The notes beneath the pieces are model-generated. The model saw only the letters and a list, made by a program, of their open reading frames with translations. It made no database searches and was not told the DNA's origin. From contig JAFBIW010000001.1 of the NCBI GenBank assembly GCA_021531865.1, forward strand, positions 293,820 through 357,819: a stretch of 64,000 bases of DNA. The letters are read 5' to 3'. This DNA comes from Butyricicoccus pullicaecorum. Its GTDB lineage: Bacteria; Bacillota; Clostridia; Oscillospirales; Butyricicoccaceae. Positions 25,871 to 33,539 of this stretch are shown piece by piece (the first letter of the stretch is position 1; each line of letters begins with the position of its first letter). The position numbers were made by a program, and so were the translations under genes.

Positions 25871-25938
25871 GGGGCAACGTCCTCCTGCTTCGTTATTTGT
25901 TCTATTGTATCGCACCCGCCCGCCGATTACAAGCGGTC

Positions 25939-25968
25939 TTGTCCCCGGGCGCGGCGCGGGTGTATACT
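25939..25968 (+). promoter_or_regulatory. birA promoter
   Basis: TTGTCC and TATACT with 18-base spacing, 30 bases before the birA ATG. Confidence 0.55.
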
Positions 25969-25998
25969 ATATAAAAAACATTGGAGGCGCACGATCCC

Positions 25999-26790
25999 AT
26001 GACACCCGACCTGCTGACCGCGCAGGCGGTCGCCGCCCGGCTGGAGACCCGGCTGCTCGGGCGCGACTGTCTGGTGCTTTCCGAGACCGATTCGACCAAC
26101 ACCCGCATCAAACGTGAATATTTTGACCGTCCGACCGGCTTCGTCCTGATCGCCGAACGGCAGACCGCCGGGCGCGGGCGGCTGGGGCGCACCTTTGTCT
26201 CCCCGCCGGGCGACGGCCTGTATTTTTCCTTTCTGCTCCGCCCCGACCTGCCCCTGTCCGAGATCGACTGTCTGACGTTGGCGGCGGCGGTCGCGGTCTG
26301 CGAGGCAGTCGAACGCCTGTGCGGCCTGTCCCCCGCGATCAAGTGGGTCAATGATGTATTTCTGAATGACCGCAAGCTGTGCGGCATCCTGACCGAATCG
26401 GTGGTCTCGTCTCCGGATACGCCCGCTTTGGTCGTCGTCGGCATCGGGGTCAACCTGCGCTTCGACCGCGCCGCCCATCCCGAGCTGGACGGCATCGCGG
26501 GCGGACTGGCCGATCTGACCGAACCGCCCACGCGTGCCGCGCTTGCGGCGGCCATCCTGAACGCCTTTGAGCCGCTCTACGACGCGCTGTGCGCCGGGCA
26601 GAAGGAAACTCTGCTTGCGGCTTACCGAACGCGGCTGAACTGTCTGGGACGCGCTGTGACCGTCCACACGCCGGCCGGCACGTATCCGGCGGTCTGTGAA
26701 TCGCTCGACGATACCGGTGCGCTCATCGTCCGCACGGAGGACGGAGAAACGCACGCGCTGCGCGCGGGCGAGATCAGTATTCGATTTTAA
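25999..26790 (+). CDS. birA: Biotin--[acetyl-CoA-carboxylase] ligase, short form
   Basis: Activates biotin to biotinyl-AMP and transfers it to carrier lysines of biotin-dependent carboxylases. The 263-residue product contains the ligase signatures GRGRLGRTF (residues 58-66), the SETDSTNT strand and KWVNDVFLNDRKLCGILTE, plus a small C-terminal SH3-like domain (LGRAVTVHT..GALIV). The N-terminal winged-helix of BirA repressors is missing, so this enzyme probably does not regulate transcription. TTGGAGG sets the ATG at 25999. It ends just before hairpin-mosaic copy C, whose first stem can act as its terminator. Confidence 0.93.
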   Translation: MTPDLLTAQAVAARLETRLLGRDCLVLSETDSTNTRIKREYFDRPTGFVLIAERQTAGRGRLGRTFVSPPGDGLYFSFLLRPDLPLSEIDCLTLAAAVAVCEAVERLCGLSPAIKWVNDVFLNDRKLCGILTESVVSSPDTPALVVVGIGVNLRFDRAAHPELDGIAGGLADLTEPPTRAALAAAILNAFEPLYDALCAGQKETLLAAYRTRLNCLGRAVTVHTPAGTYPAVCESLDDTGALIVRTEDGETHALRAGEISIRF

Positions 26791-26805
26791 ATCCCATACA
26801 AATAG

Positions 26806-26984
26806 AAAAAATCCCGGCCTGAACAGCCGGGATTTTGTGTTTCATTTTGTGAAAAGCCCGACCGAATACGGGCTTTTCAAAGGGGAATTTCGCTCGCTGC
26901 GGCGAGCGACTCGGGGCGCTGCCCCAAGACCCCGCAAACTTCGCGAAGTTTGATCAAGGCTTTCAAAAAACGCTTTGCGTTTTT
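26806..26984 (+). repeat. Hairpin-mosaic repeat, copy C
   Basis: Modules in order: 1 (26807-26836, stem ATCCCGGC, loop CTGAACA), 2 (26851-26878, GAAAAGCCCG/CGGGCTTTTC), linker AGGGGAATTT, 3 (26891-26908, CGCTCGC-TGCG-GCGAGCG), 4 (26910-26928), 5 (26935-26952, CAAACTTC/GAAGTTTG) and 6 (26965-26984, AAAAACGC-TTT-GCGTTTTT). Compared with copies A and B the loops are kept while stems change on both sides. Confidence 0.75.
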
Positions 26985-26990
26985 AGGCAT

Positions 26991-27140
26991 CACCGCATAA
27001 TTCGGCAAGAGCGATTTTCGAGTAGATTTTGTGTCCTGACGAGGCGCATTTTCGCAGGAATACTGGATGTCTTGCAAGAAAATGCAACAAAGTCAGGGCG
27101 CAAAAGATCCGAAAATCGCCGCAGACGCAATTGTGTGGTG
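26991..27140. repeat. 150-base long palindrome next to rnj
   Basis: CACCGCATAATT (26991-27002) pairs with AATTGTGTGGTG (27129-27140), GCGATTTTCG (27011-27020) with CGAAAATCGC (27111-27120), CCTGAC with GTCAGG, and inner GCATTTTC with GAAAATGC. The whole forms one long imperfect hairpin, with no coding capacity; it resembles a MITE or a large hairpin RNA. It ends six bases before the rnj stop. No flanking direct repeat was clear. Confidence 0.65.
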
Positions 27141-27146
27141 CTGCCT

Positions 27147-28805
27147 TTATACCTCCATAATGATCGGCAGGATCATCGGGCTGCGGCGGGTTTTCTTGAA
27201 CAGATAGTTGCTCAGCGCGCCCTTGAGCGCCGACTTGATGCCGTTCCAGTCGCGCACGCCCTCGTCCATGCAGCGGTCGAGCGCCATCTGGGACTGCACG
27301 CGCAGCTCCTCCATCAAGTCCTCGGCCTCGCGCACATAGATAAAGCCGCGCGAAACGATGTCCGGGCCTGCGATGACGACACCGCTCTCCTGATCAATCG
27401 TGACAACGACCACGAGCAGGCCGTCCTCGGCCAGATGCTTGCGGTCACGCAGTACAGCCGCGCCGACGTCGCCTACGCCCAGACCGTCGATCAGCACCCG
27501 GCCTGCGGGCACCATCGGGCACAGGCGGGCGGAACGCTCGTCCAGCTCGATCGGGCGGCCGATCTCGGAAATCATGATGTTGCGCGGATCGACGCCCATC
27601 TGCTCGGCAAGCTGGGCGTGCTTCTGGAGCATGCGGTGCTCGCCGTGCACCGGGATGAAATACTTGGGCTTGCACAGGCCGATCATGAGCTTCTGCTCCT
27701 CCTGACAGGCGTGACCCGAAACGTGGATGGCCGCGTTGCGGTCGTAGATGACCTCTGCGCCCTTGCGGTACAGCTCATTGACCATGTTGGAGACCGATTT
27801 CTCGTTGCCCGGGATGGCCGAGGCCGCGATCAGGATGCGGTCGCCCGTGACGACCTCAACCTGCTTGTGGCTCGAATACGCCATGCGATACAGGGCGGAC
27901 ATGGTCTCACCCTGCGAGCCGGTCGAGACGATGCACAGCTTATTGCGCGGGTAGCGGTTGATCGTGTTGACGTCGATGAGCACCTTGCTGTCGTCCGTCA
28001 GATAGCCCAGCTCCATGGCGACCTGCGTGATCTTCTCCATGCTGCGTCCGCAGACCGCGACCTTTCTGCCGTACTTGGCCGCGATGTCGAGGATCTGCTG
28101 CAGGCGGCTGACGTTGGAGGCGAAGGTGGCGATGATGATGCGCTGGTCGAAGTTCTTGAAGAAGTTCTCCATTGACTTGCCGACCACCTTTTCGCTCGGC
28201 GTGTAGCCCGGGCGCTCGACGTTGGTCGAATCGCTCATCAGCGCGAGCACGCCCTCCCGGCCCAGCTCGCCGAAGCGCGCCAGATCGATCATCTCGCCGT
28301 TGACCGGCGTGAGGTCGACCTTGAAGTCGCCCGTGTGGATGATCGTGCCGATTGGCGTACGGATGGCCAGCGCGACCGAGTCCGCGATCGAGTGGTTCGT
28401 GTGGATGAACTCGACCGTAAAGCAGCCCAGACGGATGACGTCGCCCGCCTGAATCGTGTTCAGGCGCACCTTCTCGGGCATCTTGTGCTCGGCCAGCTTG
28501 GTCTCGATGATGCCGCAGGTCAGGCGGGTGCCGTAGACCGGGGCATTGACCTCACGCAGAACATAGGGGATCGCGCCGATGTGGTCCTCGTGGCCGTGGG
28601 TGATGAGATAGCCGCGCACCTTCTTGTTGCTGCGCTTGAGATACGTCACATCCGGGATGACCAGATCGACGCCCAGCATGTCGTCATCCGGGAAGGCCAG
28701 ACCGCAGTCGATGACCACGATATCGTTGCCGTACTCGATGACCGTCATGTTCTTACCGATCTCATTGAGACCGCCCAGCGGAATAATCTTCAGTTTTTCT
28801 TTCAT
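27147..28805 (-). CDS. rnj: Ribonuclease J
   Basis: Metallo-beta-lactamase/beta-CASP nuclease with 5'-3' exo- and endonuclease activity in RNA turnover and rRNA/5'-end maturation. The 552-residue product has THGHEDHIGAIP (H70, H72, D74, H75), HTNHSIADS, TGDFKVDLTP, the beta-CASP SDSTNVERPGYT block, VSTGSQGE and VSGHACQEE, then the C-terminal dimerisation domain. The frame is open 75 codons further upstream, but that stretch is GC-rich hairpin sequence without protein character; MKEKLKIIPLGGLNEIG at 28805 matches the family start. An AAAGGAAAG site lies 13 bases before it, a long spacing. The mRNA has a roughly 230-nt leader. Confidence 0.95.
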   Translation of the reverse strand: MKEKLKIIPLGGLNEIGKNMTVIEYGNDIVVIDCGLAFPDDDMLGVDLVIPDVTYLKRSNKKVRGYLITHGHEDHIGAIPYVLREVNAPVYGTRLTCGIIETKLAEHKMPEKVRLNTIQAGDVIRLGCFTVEFIHTNHSIADSVALAIRTPIGTIIHTGDFKVDLTPVNGEMIDLARFGELGREGVLALMSDSTNVERPGYTPSEKVVGKSMENFFKNFDQRIIIATFASNVSRLQQILDIAAKYGRKVAVCGRSMEKITQVAMELGYLTDDSKVLIDVNTINRYPRNKLCIVSTGSQGETMSALYRMAYSSHKQVEVVTGDRILIAASAIPGNEKSVSNMVNELYRKGAEVIYDRNAAIHVSGHACQEEQKLMIGLCKPKYFIPVHGEHRMLQKHAQLAEQMGVDPRNIMISEIGRPIELDERSARLCPMVPAGRVLIDGLGVGDVGAAVLRDRKHLAEDGLLVVVVTIDQESGVVIAGPDIVSRGFIYVREAEDLMEELRVQSQMALDRCMDEGVRDWNGIKSALKGALSNYLFKKTRRSPMILPIIMEV

Positions 28806-29040
28806 AATTCGTATATCACTTTCCTTTGCAATTGCAGAATATGTAGAACACAGCCCGGGTCGATCCCGCCGGCTGTTGACATCCGGAGCCGCACACTCAG
28901 CGCCCCGGGAAAGCACAATGCTTCTGGGCCGCGCCGCAGCGAGAGGAAGCTGCAAGGCGCAGTCAGCCCTTTGGTTGTTCCCGCCCGGACGGCGCGCTTC
29001 CGCGCCCGTCCTCCCGCGCCGCGGGAACAAACACTTTATT
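28806..29040 (-). promoter_or_regulatory. Structured 5' leader of rnj
   Basis: Between the promoter and the rnj start lie about 230 bases of GC-rich sequence with successive stem-loops on the minus strand: GTTCCCGC closing on GCGGGAAC with an inner GGACGG/CCGTCC arm (about 28979-29029), GCGCC-TT-GCAGC with GCTGC-GGCGC (about 28930-28960), GAAGCA-TTG-TGCTTTC (about 28910-28925). I do not match it to a known riboswitch, SRP RNA or 6S RNA. A regulatory or self-cleavage role in rnj expression is possible. Confidence 0.5.
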
Positions 29041-29041
29041 T

Positions 29042-29070
29042 ATGATAGCACGATTTGGCCGGTTTGTACA
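29042..29070 (-). promoter_or_regulatory. rnj promoter
   Basis: TGTACA (29065-29070) and TATCAT (29042-29047) on the minus strand with 17-base spacing; transcription would begin near 29035, at the edge of the first leader stem. Confidence 0.55.
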
Positions 29071-29120
29071 GAGTTGTTTCCTGTCGAACCGTCTGTTCGG
29101 CAAATACTGATCGTATTATT

Positions 29121-29137
29121 TGTAATCATTCTGTTAC
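29121..29137 (+). promoter_or_regulatory. WalR-type box 1
   Basis: TGTAAT-CATTC-TGTTAC exactly fits the WalR (YycF) consensus of two TGTWAH hexamers five bases apart. It lies between the rnj promoter and the 3D-domain gene. Confidence 0.55.
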
Positions 29138-29185
29138 CGATTCGTTTCAAAAAATTTTGACAAGCACAAATCAATCAAAAATCCA

Positions 29186-29202
29186 GTTACAGAACGGTTA
29201 AA
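29186..29202 (-). promoter_or_regulatory. WalR-type box 2
   Basis: Minus strand TTTAAC-CGTTC-TGTAAC; one mismatch to the TGTWAH-N5-TGTWAH consensus. Confidence 0.4.
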
Positions 29203-29289
29203 ATTCCATGAAAAATCGGCTCGAAATTGTAATATTACTTTTATATATTACTTTTAGTATTCGAATTTCAATTTTTTTTTGAAAATCGT

Positions 29290-29318
29290 TTGACAAATAG
29301 GTTACAAATCGGTATCAT
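29290..29318 (+). promoter_or_regulatory. Promoter of the 3D-domain gene, overlapped by WalR-type box 3
   Basis: TTGACA and TATCAT with 17-base spacing, about 100 bases before the gene. Minus-strand TGATAC-CGATT-TGTAAC (29301-29317, one mismatch to the WalR consensus) sits across the spacer and -10. Confidence 0.65.
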
Positions 29319-29333
29319 AGCCTCAACAGATTG

Positions 29334-29350
29334 GTAACAATACGGTAACA
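29334..29350 (-). promoter_or_regulatory. WalR-type box 4
   Basis: Minus strand TGTTAC-CGTAT-TGTTAC, a perfect match to TGTWAH-N5-TGTWAH, placed just downstream of the expected transcription start. Confidence 0.6.
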
Positions 29351-29419
29351 GAATGGGTTTCGATCCATTCAGACGCTGCAAAGCGGCGTATCAAACCAAA
29401 ATGAGGAGAATTTTTGAAC

Positions 29420-30130
29420 ATGATGAAACTGAGAGCGAAAACAATCGTGCGCAGGCTTTCCGCCTTTGCGCTGTGTGCCTCCCTCAGCCTGAGCCTTGTG
29501 TCCGCCCACGCTGCGGACGCCGCACAACCCACCACCGCTGAGGAGACCGCCGTTGCAGCCGACGCTGTCATGGCCTCCCTGCCCTATGGCTTCCTGTCCG
29601 CCTCGTGCGAGACCGTTGTTGACTCGGTCGGCACGACCGAGGACATTCAGGCCGCCAAGGACCAGCTTGCCGAAGAAGCCCGCGCCGCCGAAGAGGCCGC
29701 GAAGGCCGCTGCCGAAGCCGAAGCCAAGGCCGCTGCCGCCGCCGCCCGGCTGACCACCCTGCGCACCGCCGCCGTCACGCCGCGCGCCATCTCCAAGAGC
29801 AGCGCGCTCAAGGCGGACAGCGTGATCCGTGAAAACACCAAGAAGCTCGGCTCCTTCCGCCTGTCCTTCTACTGCCCCTGCGCGACCTGCAACGGCCGCT
29901 CGGACGCCAAGACCAAGATCGGCACCCGCATGGCCGAGGGCCGCACCATCGCAGTCGATTCCCGCATCATTCCGCTGGGCAGCCGCGTTTACATCGATGG
30001 CTACGGCGTCTTCATCGCCGAGGACACCGGCGGCGCGATCAAGGGCAACCGCATCGACGTATGCGTTTCCAGCCACAGCCGTGCCTACCAGTTCGGCATC
30101 GACCACGCGGACGTTTACCTGATCGGCTGA
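29420..30130 (+). CDS. Secreted 3D-domain cell-wall protein
   Basis: A 236-residue exported protein ending in a 3D (DPBB) domain of the MltA/YocH/RpfB type, which cuts or remodels peptidoglycan glycan strands. Signal peptide: basic start then FALCASLSLSLVSAHAADA. Residues about 60-115 are an Ala/Glu coiled coil (EEARAAEEAAKAAAEAEAKA). The 3D domain begins at FRLSFYCPCATCNG and contains the Asp triad region: GRTIAVDSRIIPLGSRVYI, EDTGGAIKGNRIDVCV, ending HADVYLIG. AGGAG lies 11 bases before ATG 29420; an in-frame TTG at 29414 at shorter spacing is an alternative. Upstream WalR-type boxes match the control of Bacillus yocH. Confidence 0.88.
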   Translation: MMKLRAKTIVRRLSAFALCASLSLSLVSAHAADAAQPTTAEETAVAADAVMASLPYGFLSASCETVVDSVGTTEDIQAAKDQLAEEARAAEEAAKAAAEAEAKAAAAAARLTTLRTAAVTPRAISKSSALKADSVIRENTKKLGSFRLSFYCPCATCNGRSDAKTKIGTRMAEGRTIAVDSRIIPLGSRVYIDGYGVFIAEDTGGAIKGNRIDVCVSSHSRAYQFGIDHADVYLIG

Positions 30131-30174
30131 TCGGTTCGTCCCCGGCCGTAAACCAATCTCAAAATCTGTTACCG

Positions 30175-30204
30175 GAGAGCCGCCGTGCGCGGCTCTCTTT
30201 TTTT
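30175..30204 (+). terminator. Terminator of the 3D-domain gene
   Basis: GAGAGCCGC pairs with GCGGCTCTC, followed by T7. Confidence 0.85.
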
Positions 30205-30302
30205 GTGCGCCGTCCGCCCCAGACTTTTGCTTGCGGGGCGTGGCGGATTCTGATATAGTATAGGATATATGAGCGTATCGGATAGGATGAGGTGATTTTC
30301 TT

Positions 30303-30821
30303 ATGAATGCTGTCGAACGCCGTCAGGCGATCGCGGCGCTGCTCGCCGAGGCGGACGCGCCGCTCAGTGCGACCGCCATTGCGTCCAAATTCTCTGTCAG
30401 CCGCCAGATCATCGTGGGTGACATCGCCCTGCTCCGCGCCGCGGGCACGGCTGTCATCGCCACGCCGCGCGGCTACCTGCTCGAGCGGCCCGGCCCGAGC
30501 GACTATGTCGAGACGGTCATCGCCTGCCGGCACGACGACGACCGGCTCGCCGAGGAGATGTACGCCGTTGTAGACGCGGGCGGCGCGCTGATCGACGTCA
30601 CAGTCGAGCATTCGGTCTACGGACAGATCTGCGCCCCTCTGCGTGCCAGCTCGCGCTATGACGTGGACGACTTCCTGCACAAGCTGCGCACCTCCAACGC
30701 CCGTCCGCTCTGCGACCTGACCGGCGGCATCCATCTGCACCGTCTGCGCTGCCCGGATGCGCAGGTGCTCGACCGCGTGCTGCGCGTGCTGGAGGAAAAG
30801 GGACTGCTGCTCAAAAAATGA
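30303..30821 (+). CDS. niaR: NiaR-like transcriptional repressor (HTH + 3H domain)
   Basis: Niacin-responsive repressor family that controls NAD precursor uptake or synthesis genes. The 172-residue product has an N-terminal HTH_11 domain (RRQAIAALLAEADAPLSATAIASKFSVS, positions 5-32; DNA helix SRQIIVGDIALLR) and a C-terminal 3H domain with its three histidines in VEHSVYG, DFLHKL and GGIHLHRL, which bind metal. No target nad/nia genes occur in the window. It has its own start after GATGAGGTGATTTTCTT and ends at a shared terminator with the kinase gene on the other strand. Confidence 0.88.
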   Translation: MNAVERRQAIAALLAEADAPLSATAIASKFSVSRQIIVGDIALLRAAGTAVIATPRGYLLERPGPSDYVETVIACRHDDDRLAEEMYAVVDAGGALIDVTVEHSVYGQICAPLRASSRYDVDDFLHKLRTSNARPLCDLTGGIHLHRLRCPDAQVLDRVLRVLEEKGLLLKK

Positions 30822-30824
30822 ACG

Positions 30825-30856
30825 AAAAAAGCACAGGCAGATGCCTGTGCTTTTTC
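30825..30856. terminator. Bidirectional terminator between niaR and the Cmk-like gene
   Basis: AAGCACAGGCA pairs with TGCCTGTGCTT, with A6 before and T5 after. Confidence 0.85.
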
Positions 30857-30889
30857 CTTCTCTCTTTTTCTCCCTCTTCAAGGAAAGCG

Positions 30890-31501
30890 CTATTTTTTCA
30901 GCGCATTGACGTAGTCCAGAATGATCTCGATCGAGGCGTCCACGCCCAGACGGCCCGCGTTGATGCACAGGTCGTAGTGGTCGCACTTGCCCCAAACCTT
31001 GCCGGTGTAGTAGTTGTAGTAGGTCGCGCGCTGCTTATCCATCTTCTCGAGGGTCGCGCGTGGGGACTTGCCGCCCAGCTCATATTCACCGCTGGTCTGG
31101 ATGCGCTGCAAGCGGTCATCCAGCGAGCCGTGGATAAAGAAGTCGAAGCGGTTGTCATACTCACGCAGGACGTGGTCTGCGCAGCGGCCGACCAGAACGG
31201 CCGGGCCGGCGTCGGCGATCTCGCGCAGGACGTTGGCCTGTGCCAGGAAGAGCTGGTCGGTCAGGGACATCCCGTTGAGACCGGTGCTGCCGAACATGGT
31301 CAGCGAATACAGCAGGCTGTTGGTGGCGCGCTTGTCGAGCTGTTCGAACAGATCCTCGCTGAAGCCGGATTTCTTGGCGGCGCGGGCGATCAGCTCGCGG
31401 TCATAGAACGGGATTCCGAGGCGGAGTGCCAGCTTCTGGCCGATCTCACGGCCGCCCGAGCCATACTGTCTGCCGATGGTGATAATCAGGTTATGTGCCA
31501 T
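30890..31501 (-). CDS. Cytidylate kinase-like family protein
   Basis: A 203-residue P-loop kinase of the AAK/Cmk2-like group common in gut Clostridia and Bacteroidetes. The Walker A variant is GRQYGSGGREIGQKLA (residues 10-25), followed by PFYDRELIARAAKKSG, AVLVGRCADHVLRE (Walker B region) and a lid with KMDKQRATYYNYYTG. It is shorter than canonical Cmk (about 220 residues) and differs in its NMP-binding part, so the true substrate may not be CMP. An ATG with CACATGGAACGGAGG upstream starts it. No operon partner. Confidence 0.85.
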   Translation of the reverse strand: MAHNLIITIGRQYGSGGREIGQKLALRLGIPFYDRELIARAAKKSGFSEDLFEQLDKRATNSLLYSLTMFGSTGLNGMSLTDQLFLAQANVLREIADAGPAVLVGRCADHVLREYDNRFDFFIHGSLDDRLQRIQTSGEYELGGKSPRATLEKMDKQRATYYNYYTGKVWGKCDHYDLCINAGRLGVDASIEIILDYVNALKK

Positions 31502-31662
31502 AATGAATCCTCCGTTCCATGTGAAATTTGCATAATTGATTCTATTTATATTATGGCACTATCTGTTGAAAATGTCAATAAGGCTGTAAAATTTTTTCAC
31601 GCGCCGTCCGGCTTGTCCCGAAAAACGGCGCGTGAAAGCGGTTTCTTACAGGTTTTTTCTCA

Positions 31663-33033
31663 TCATTCGACCAGCATTCTGCCGACCTTGTTGACGTCGC
31701 CCGCGCCCATCGTGAGCACGAGGTCGCCCGGCTTCGCCTCCTGCCGGATGTACGCGGCGATCTCCTCGAAGGTGTCGAAGCTGCGGGCGCCCGCGATCTC
31801 AGCGGCCAGATCGGACGAGTAAATGCCGATCGTGTTCTGCTCGCGCGCGGCATAGATCGGGGCGAGGATCGCCTGATCGCACAGCTTGAGCGCCTCGACA
31901 AACTGGGGGAACAGCGCCTTGGTGCGGGTGTAGGTATGGGGCTGGAAGACGCACAGGATGCGCTCAAAATCCATCTGCCGGGCGGCGGTCAGGGTGGCGC
32001 GCATCTCGGACGGATGGTGGGCGTAATCGTCCACGACGGTCGCGCCGCAGGCCATGCGTCCGGTCAGCTCGAAGCGGCGGGACGAGCCCTTGAAGGCCGA
32101 CAGACCGGCCGAAACGGCCTCGCCCGCAATGCCCAGATGACGGGAGACCGCGCAACAGGCCAGCGCGTTCATCATATTGTGACGGCCGGGGACGCACAGG
32201 TCGATATGCGCGTAAAACGCGCCGTCCGCCATGACGTCAAAGTGGTAGTAGCCGTTCTGCACGGTGACGTTGGCCGGGCGCAGATCGGCCGAGGGGCTTT
32301 CACCGAAGGTCACCTGCTTGCGGTCGACGCCCTCGACCGCGCGCATCGCGTTGGGGTCGTCCGCGTTGACGACGACCAGTCCGTTTTCCGGGGTCAGCAA
32401 ACAGAATTCGTGAAAAGAGTGGACGATATCGTCCAGATCCTTGAAGAAATCGAGGTGGTCGGCCTCGACGTTGAGCACGACCGCGACGGTCGGCGCGAAG
32501 GACAGGAAGGAATTGCAGTATTCGCAGGACTCCGCGACAAAGCAGCCGTGACCGCCGATGCGCAGCGTGCCGCCGATGGCGGGCAGGTTGCTGCCGACCA
32601 TGACGGTCGGGTCGAGCGCGGCCTGCATGGCGATCAGGGTCATCATCGAGGTGGTCGTGGTCTTGCCATGGGTGCCCGACAGGCAGATGACGTCCTCGTA
32701 GTCGGTCATCAGGCAGCCCCACGCCTGCGCACGCTCCATGACCGGGATGCCCAGCTCGTGTGCGCGGACGATCTCGGGGTTGTCGTCATGCACGGCGGCG
32801 GTGCGGATGATGAGCGCCGCGCCCTCGACGTTTTCCGGGGCGTGGCCGTAGTGGATCGTCGCACCCAGACGCTCCAGCCGCTCGGTGACCGGCGAATGCG
32901 CACGATCCGAGCCGGTGACCGGCACGCCCATGCTCAGCAGCAGCTCGGCCAGCGAGTTCATCGAAACGCCACCGATGCCGATCAGGTGAATGACCGATTT
33001 TTTCTGAATATATGGCTTAATGGACAGCTCCAT
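31663..33033 (-). CDS. murC: UDP-N-acetylmuramate--L-alanine ligase
   Basis: Adds the first amino acid to the peptidoglycan stem peptide. The 456-residue product has the three Mur ligase domains: Rossmann start VIHLIGIGGVSMNSLAELL, ATP loop LSGTHGKTTTTSM (G120-T126), EADHLDFFKDL, and the C-terminal DDYAHHPSEMRATL and VFQPHTYTRTK motifs. An ATG at 33069 is also in frame, but it lies only about 9 bases after the TATAAT, and TTGGAGGCAATAGGC precedes the ATG at 33033; the shorter start is therefore right. Divergent from spoVG. Confidence 0.96.
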   Translation of the reverse strand: MELSIKPYIQKKSVIHLIGIGGVSMNSLAELLLSMGVPVTGSDRAHSPVTERLERLGATIHYGHAPENVEGAALIIRTAAVHDDNPEIVRAHELGIPVMERAQAWGCLMTDYEDVICLSGTHGKTTTTSMMTLIAMQAALDPTVMVGSNLPAIGGTLRIGGHGCFVAESCEYCNSFLSFAPTVAVVLNVEADHLDFFKDLDDIVHSFHEFCLLTPENGLVVVNADDPNAMRAVEGVDRKQVTFGESPSADLRPANVTVQNGYYHFDVMADGAFYAHIDLCVPGRHNMMNALACCAVSRHLGIAGEAVSAGLSAFKGSSRRFELTGRMACGATVVDDYAHHPSEMRATLTAARQMDFERILCVFQPHTYTRTKALFPQFVEALKLCDQAILAPIYAAREQNTIGIYSSDLAAEIAGARSFDTFEEIAAYIRQEAKPGDLVLTMGAGDVNKVGRMLVE

Positions 33034-33078
33034 GCCTATTGCCTCCAATTTTGGATAGATTTTTTCCATATATGTATC

Positions 33079-33107
33079 ATTATATGTGAATTGGACAAGA
33101 ATATCAA
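33079..33107 (-). promoter_or_regulatory. murC promoter
   Basis: TTGATA (33102-33107) and TATAAT (33079-33084) on the minus strand with 17-base spacing; decides the murC start. Confidence 0.75.
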
Positions 33108-33134
33108 CAGCGTTTTTGTGAAGGAGACATTCAT

Positions 33135-33404
33135 ATGGAAATCACCGATGTCAGATTCCGTCGTTTTTCCGATTCCGGCCGTCTGCGTGCGCTGGTCTCG
33201 GTGACCTTCGACGGGGTATTCGCTGTGCACGATATCAAGATCATCGAGGGCGACGACCGTCTGTTTCTGGCCATGCCCTCCCGCCGCACGCCCGACGGGA
33301 AGTATCACGATATCGTCCACCCGGTCGGCCCGGCCCTGCGCGACGCGCTCGAAACACGGGTGCTGGACGAATACCGGCGCGCCGTCCCGACCGCCCAAAT
33401 GTAA
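33135..33404 (+). CDS. spoVG: Septation regulator / RNA-DNA-binding protein SpoVG
   Basis: Small nucleic-acid-binding regulator that affects sporulation, division and virulence genes in Firmicutes. The 89-residue product carries the family's core: MEITDVRFRRF, LRALVSVTFDGVFAVHDIKI and FLAMPSRRTPDGKYHDIVHP. Length is near the usual 84-100 residues. GAAGGAGACATTCAT precedes the ATG. It is divergent from murC; the 101-base spacer holds the murC promoter. I could not define a convincing sigma-H promoter for it. Confidence 0.95.
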   Translation: MEITDVRFRRFSDSGRLRALVSVTFDGVFAVHDIKIIEGDDRLFLAMPSRRTPDGKYHDIVHPVGPALRDALETRVLDEYRRAVPTAQM

Positions 33405-33421
33405 ACTTTGTGCGTTTTTCC

Positions 33422-33450
33422 TTGCCTGATTCCGGAGATTGCGGTATAAT
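33422..33450 (+). promoter_or_regulatory. Promoter of the UgtP-like gene
   Basis: TTGCCT and TATAAT with 17-base spacing, followed about 70 bases later by AAAGGAGATC. Confidence 0.7.
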
Positions 33451-33539
33451 AGCCCAGATAACGATTGAAATTTGAAAGCCGCACACGGCCGTCCGCATCG
33501 GAGCGGCCGGATTTTCAGACAAAGGAGATCCTGTTTATC

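Noticed and set aside
28880..28990. SRP (4.5S) RNA or RNase P RNA in the rnj leader region
   Set aside because: A GAGGAAGCTGCAAGG string on the plus strand is reminiscent of SRP helix 8, but the required GGAA loop context and symmetric internal loop are missing; CR-I of RNase P is also absent.
28806..29030. 75-residue N-terminal extension of RNase J
   Set aside because: Arg/Gly/Pro/Ala-skewed, derived from hairpin sequence, begins at the promoter's start point; the family start is MKEKLKIIP.
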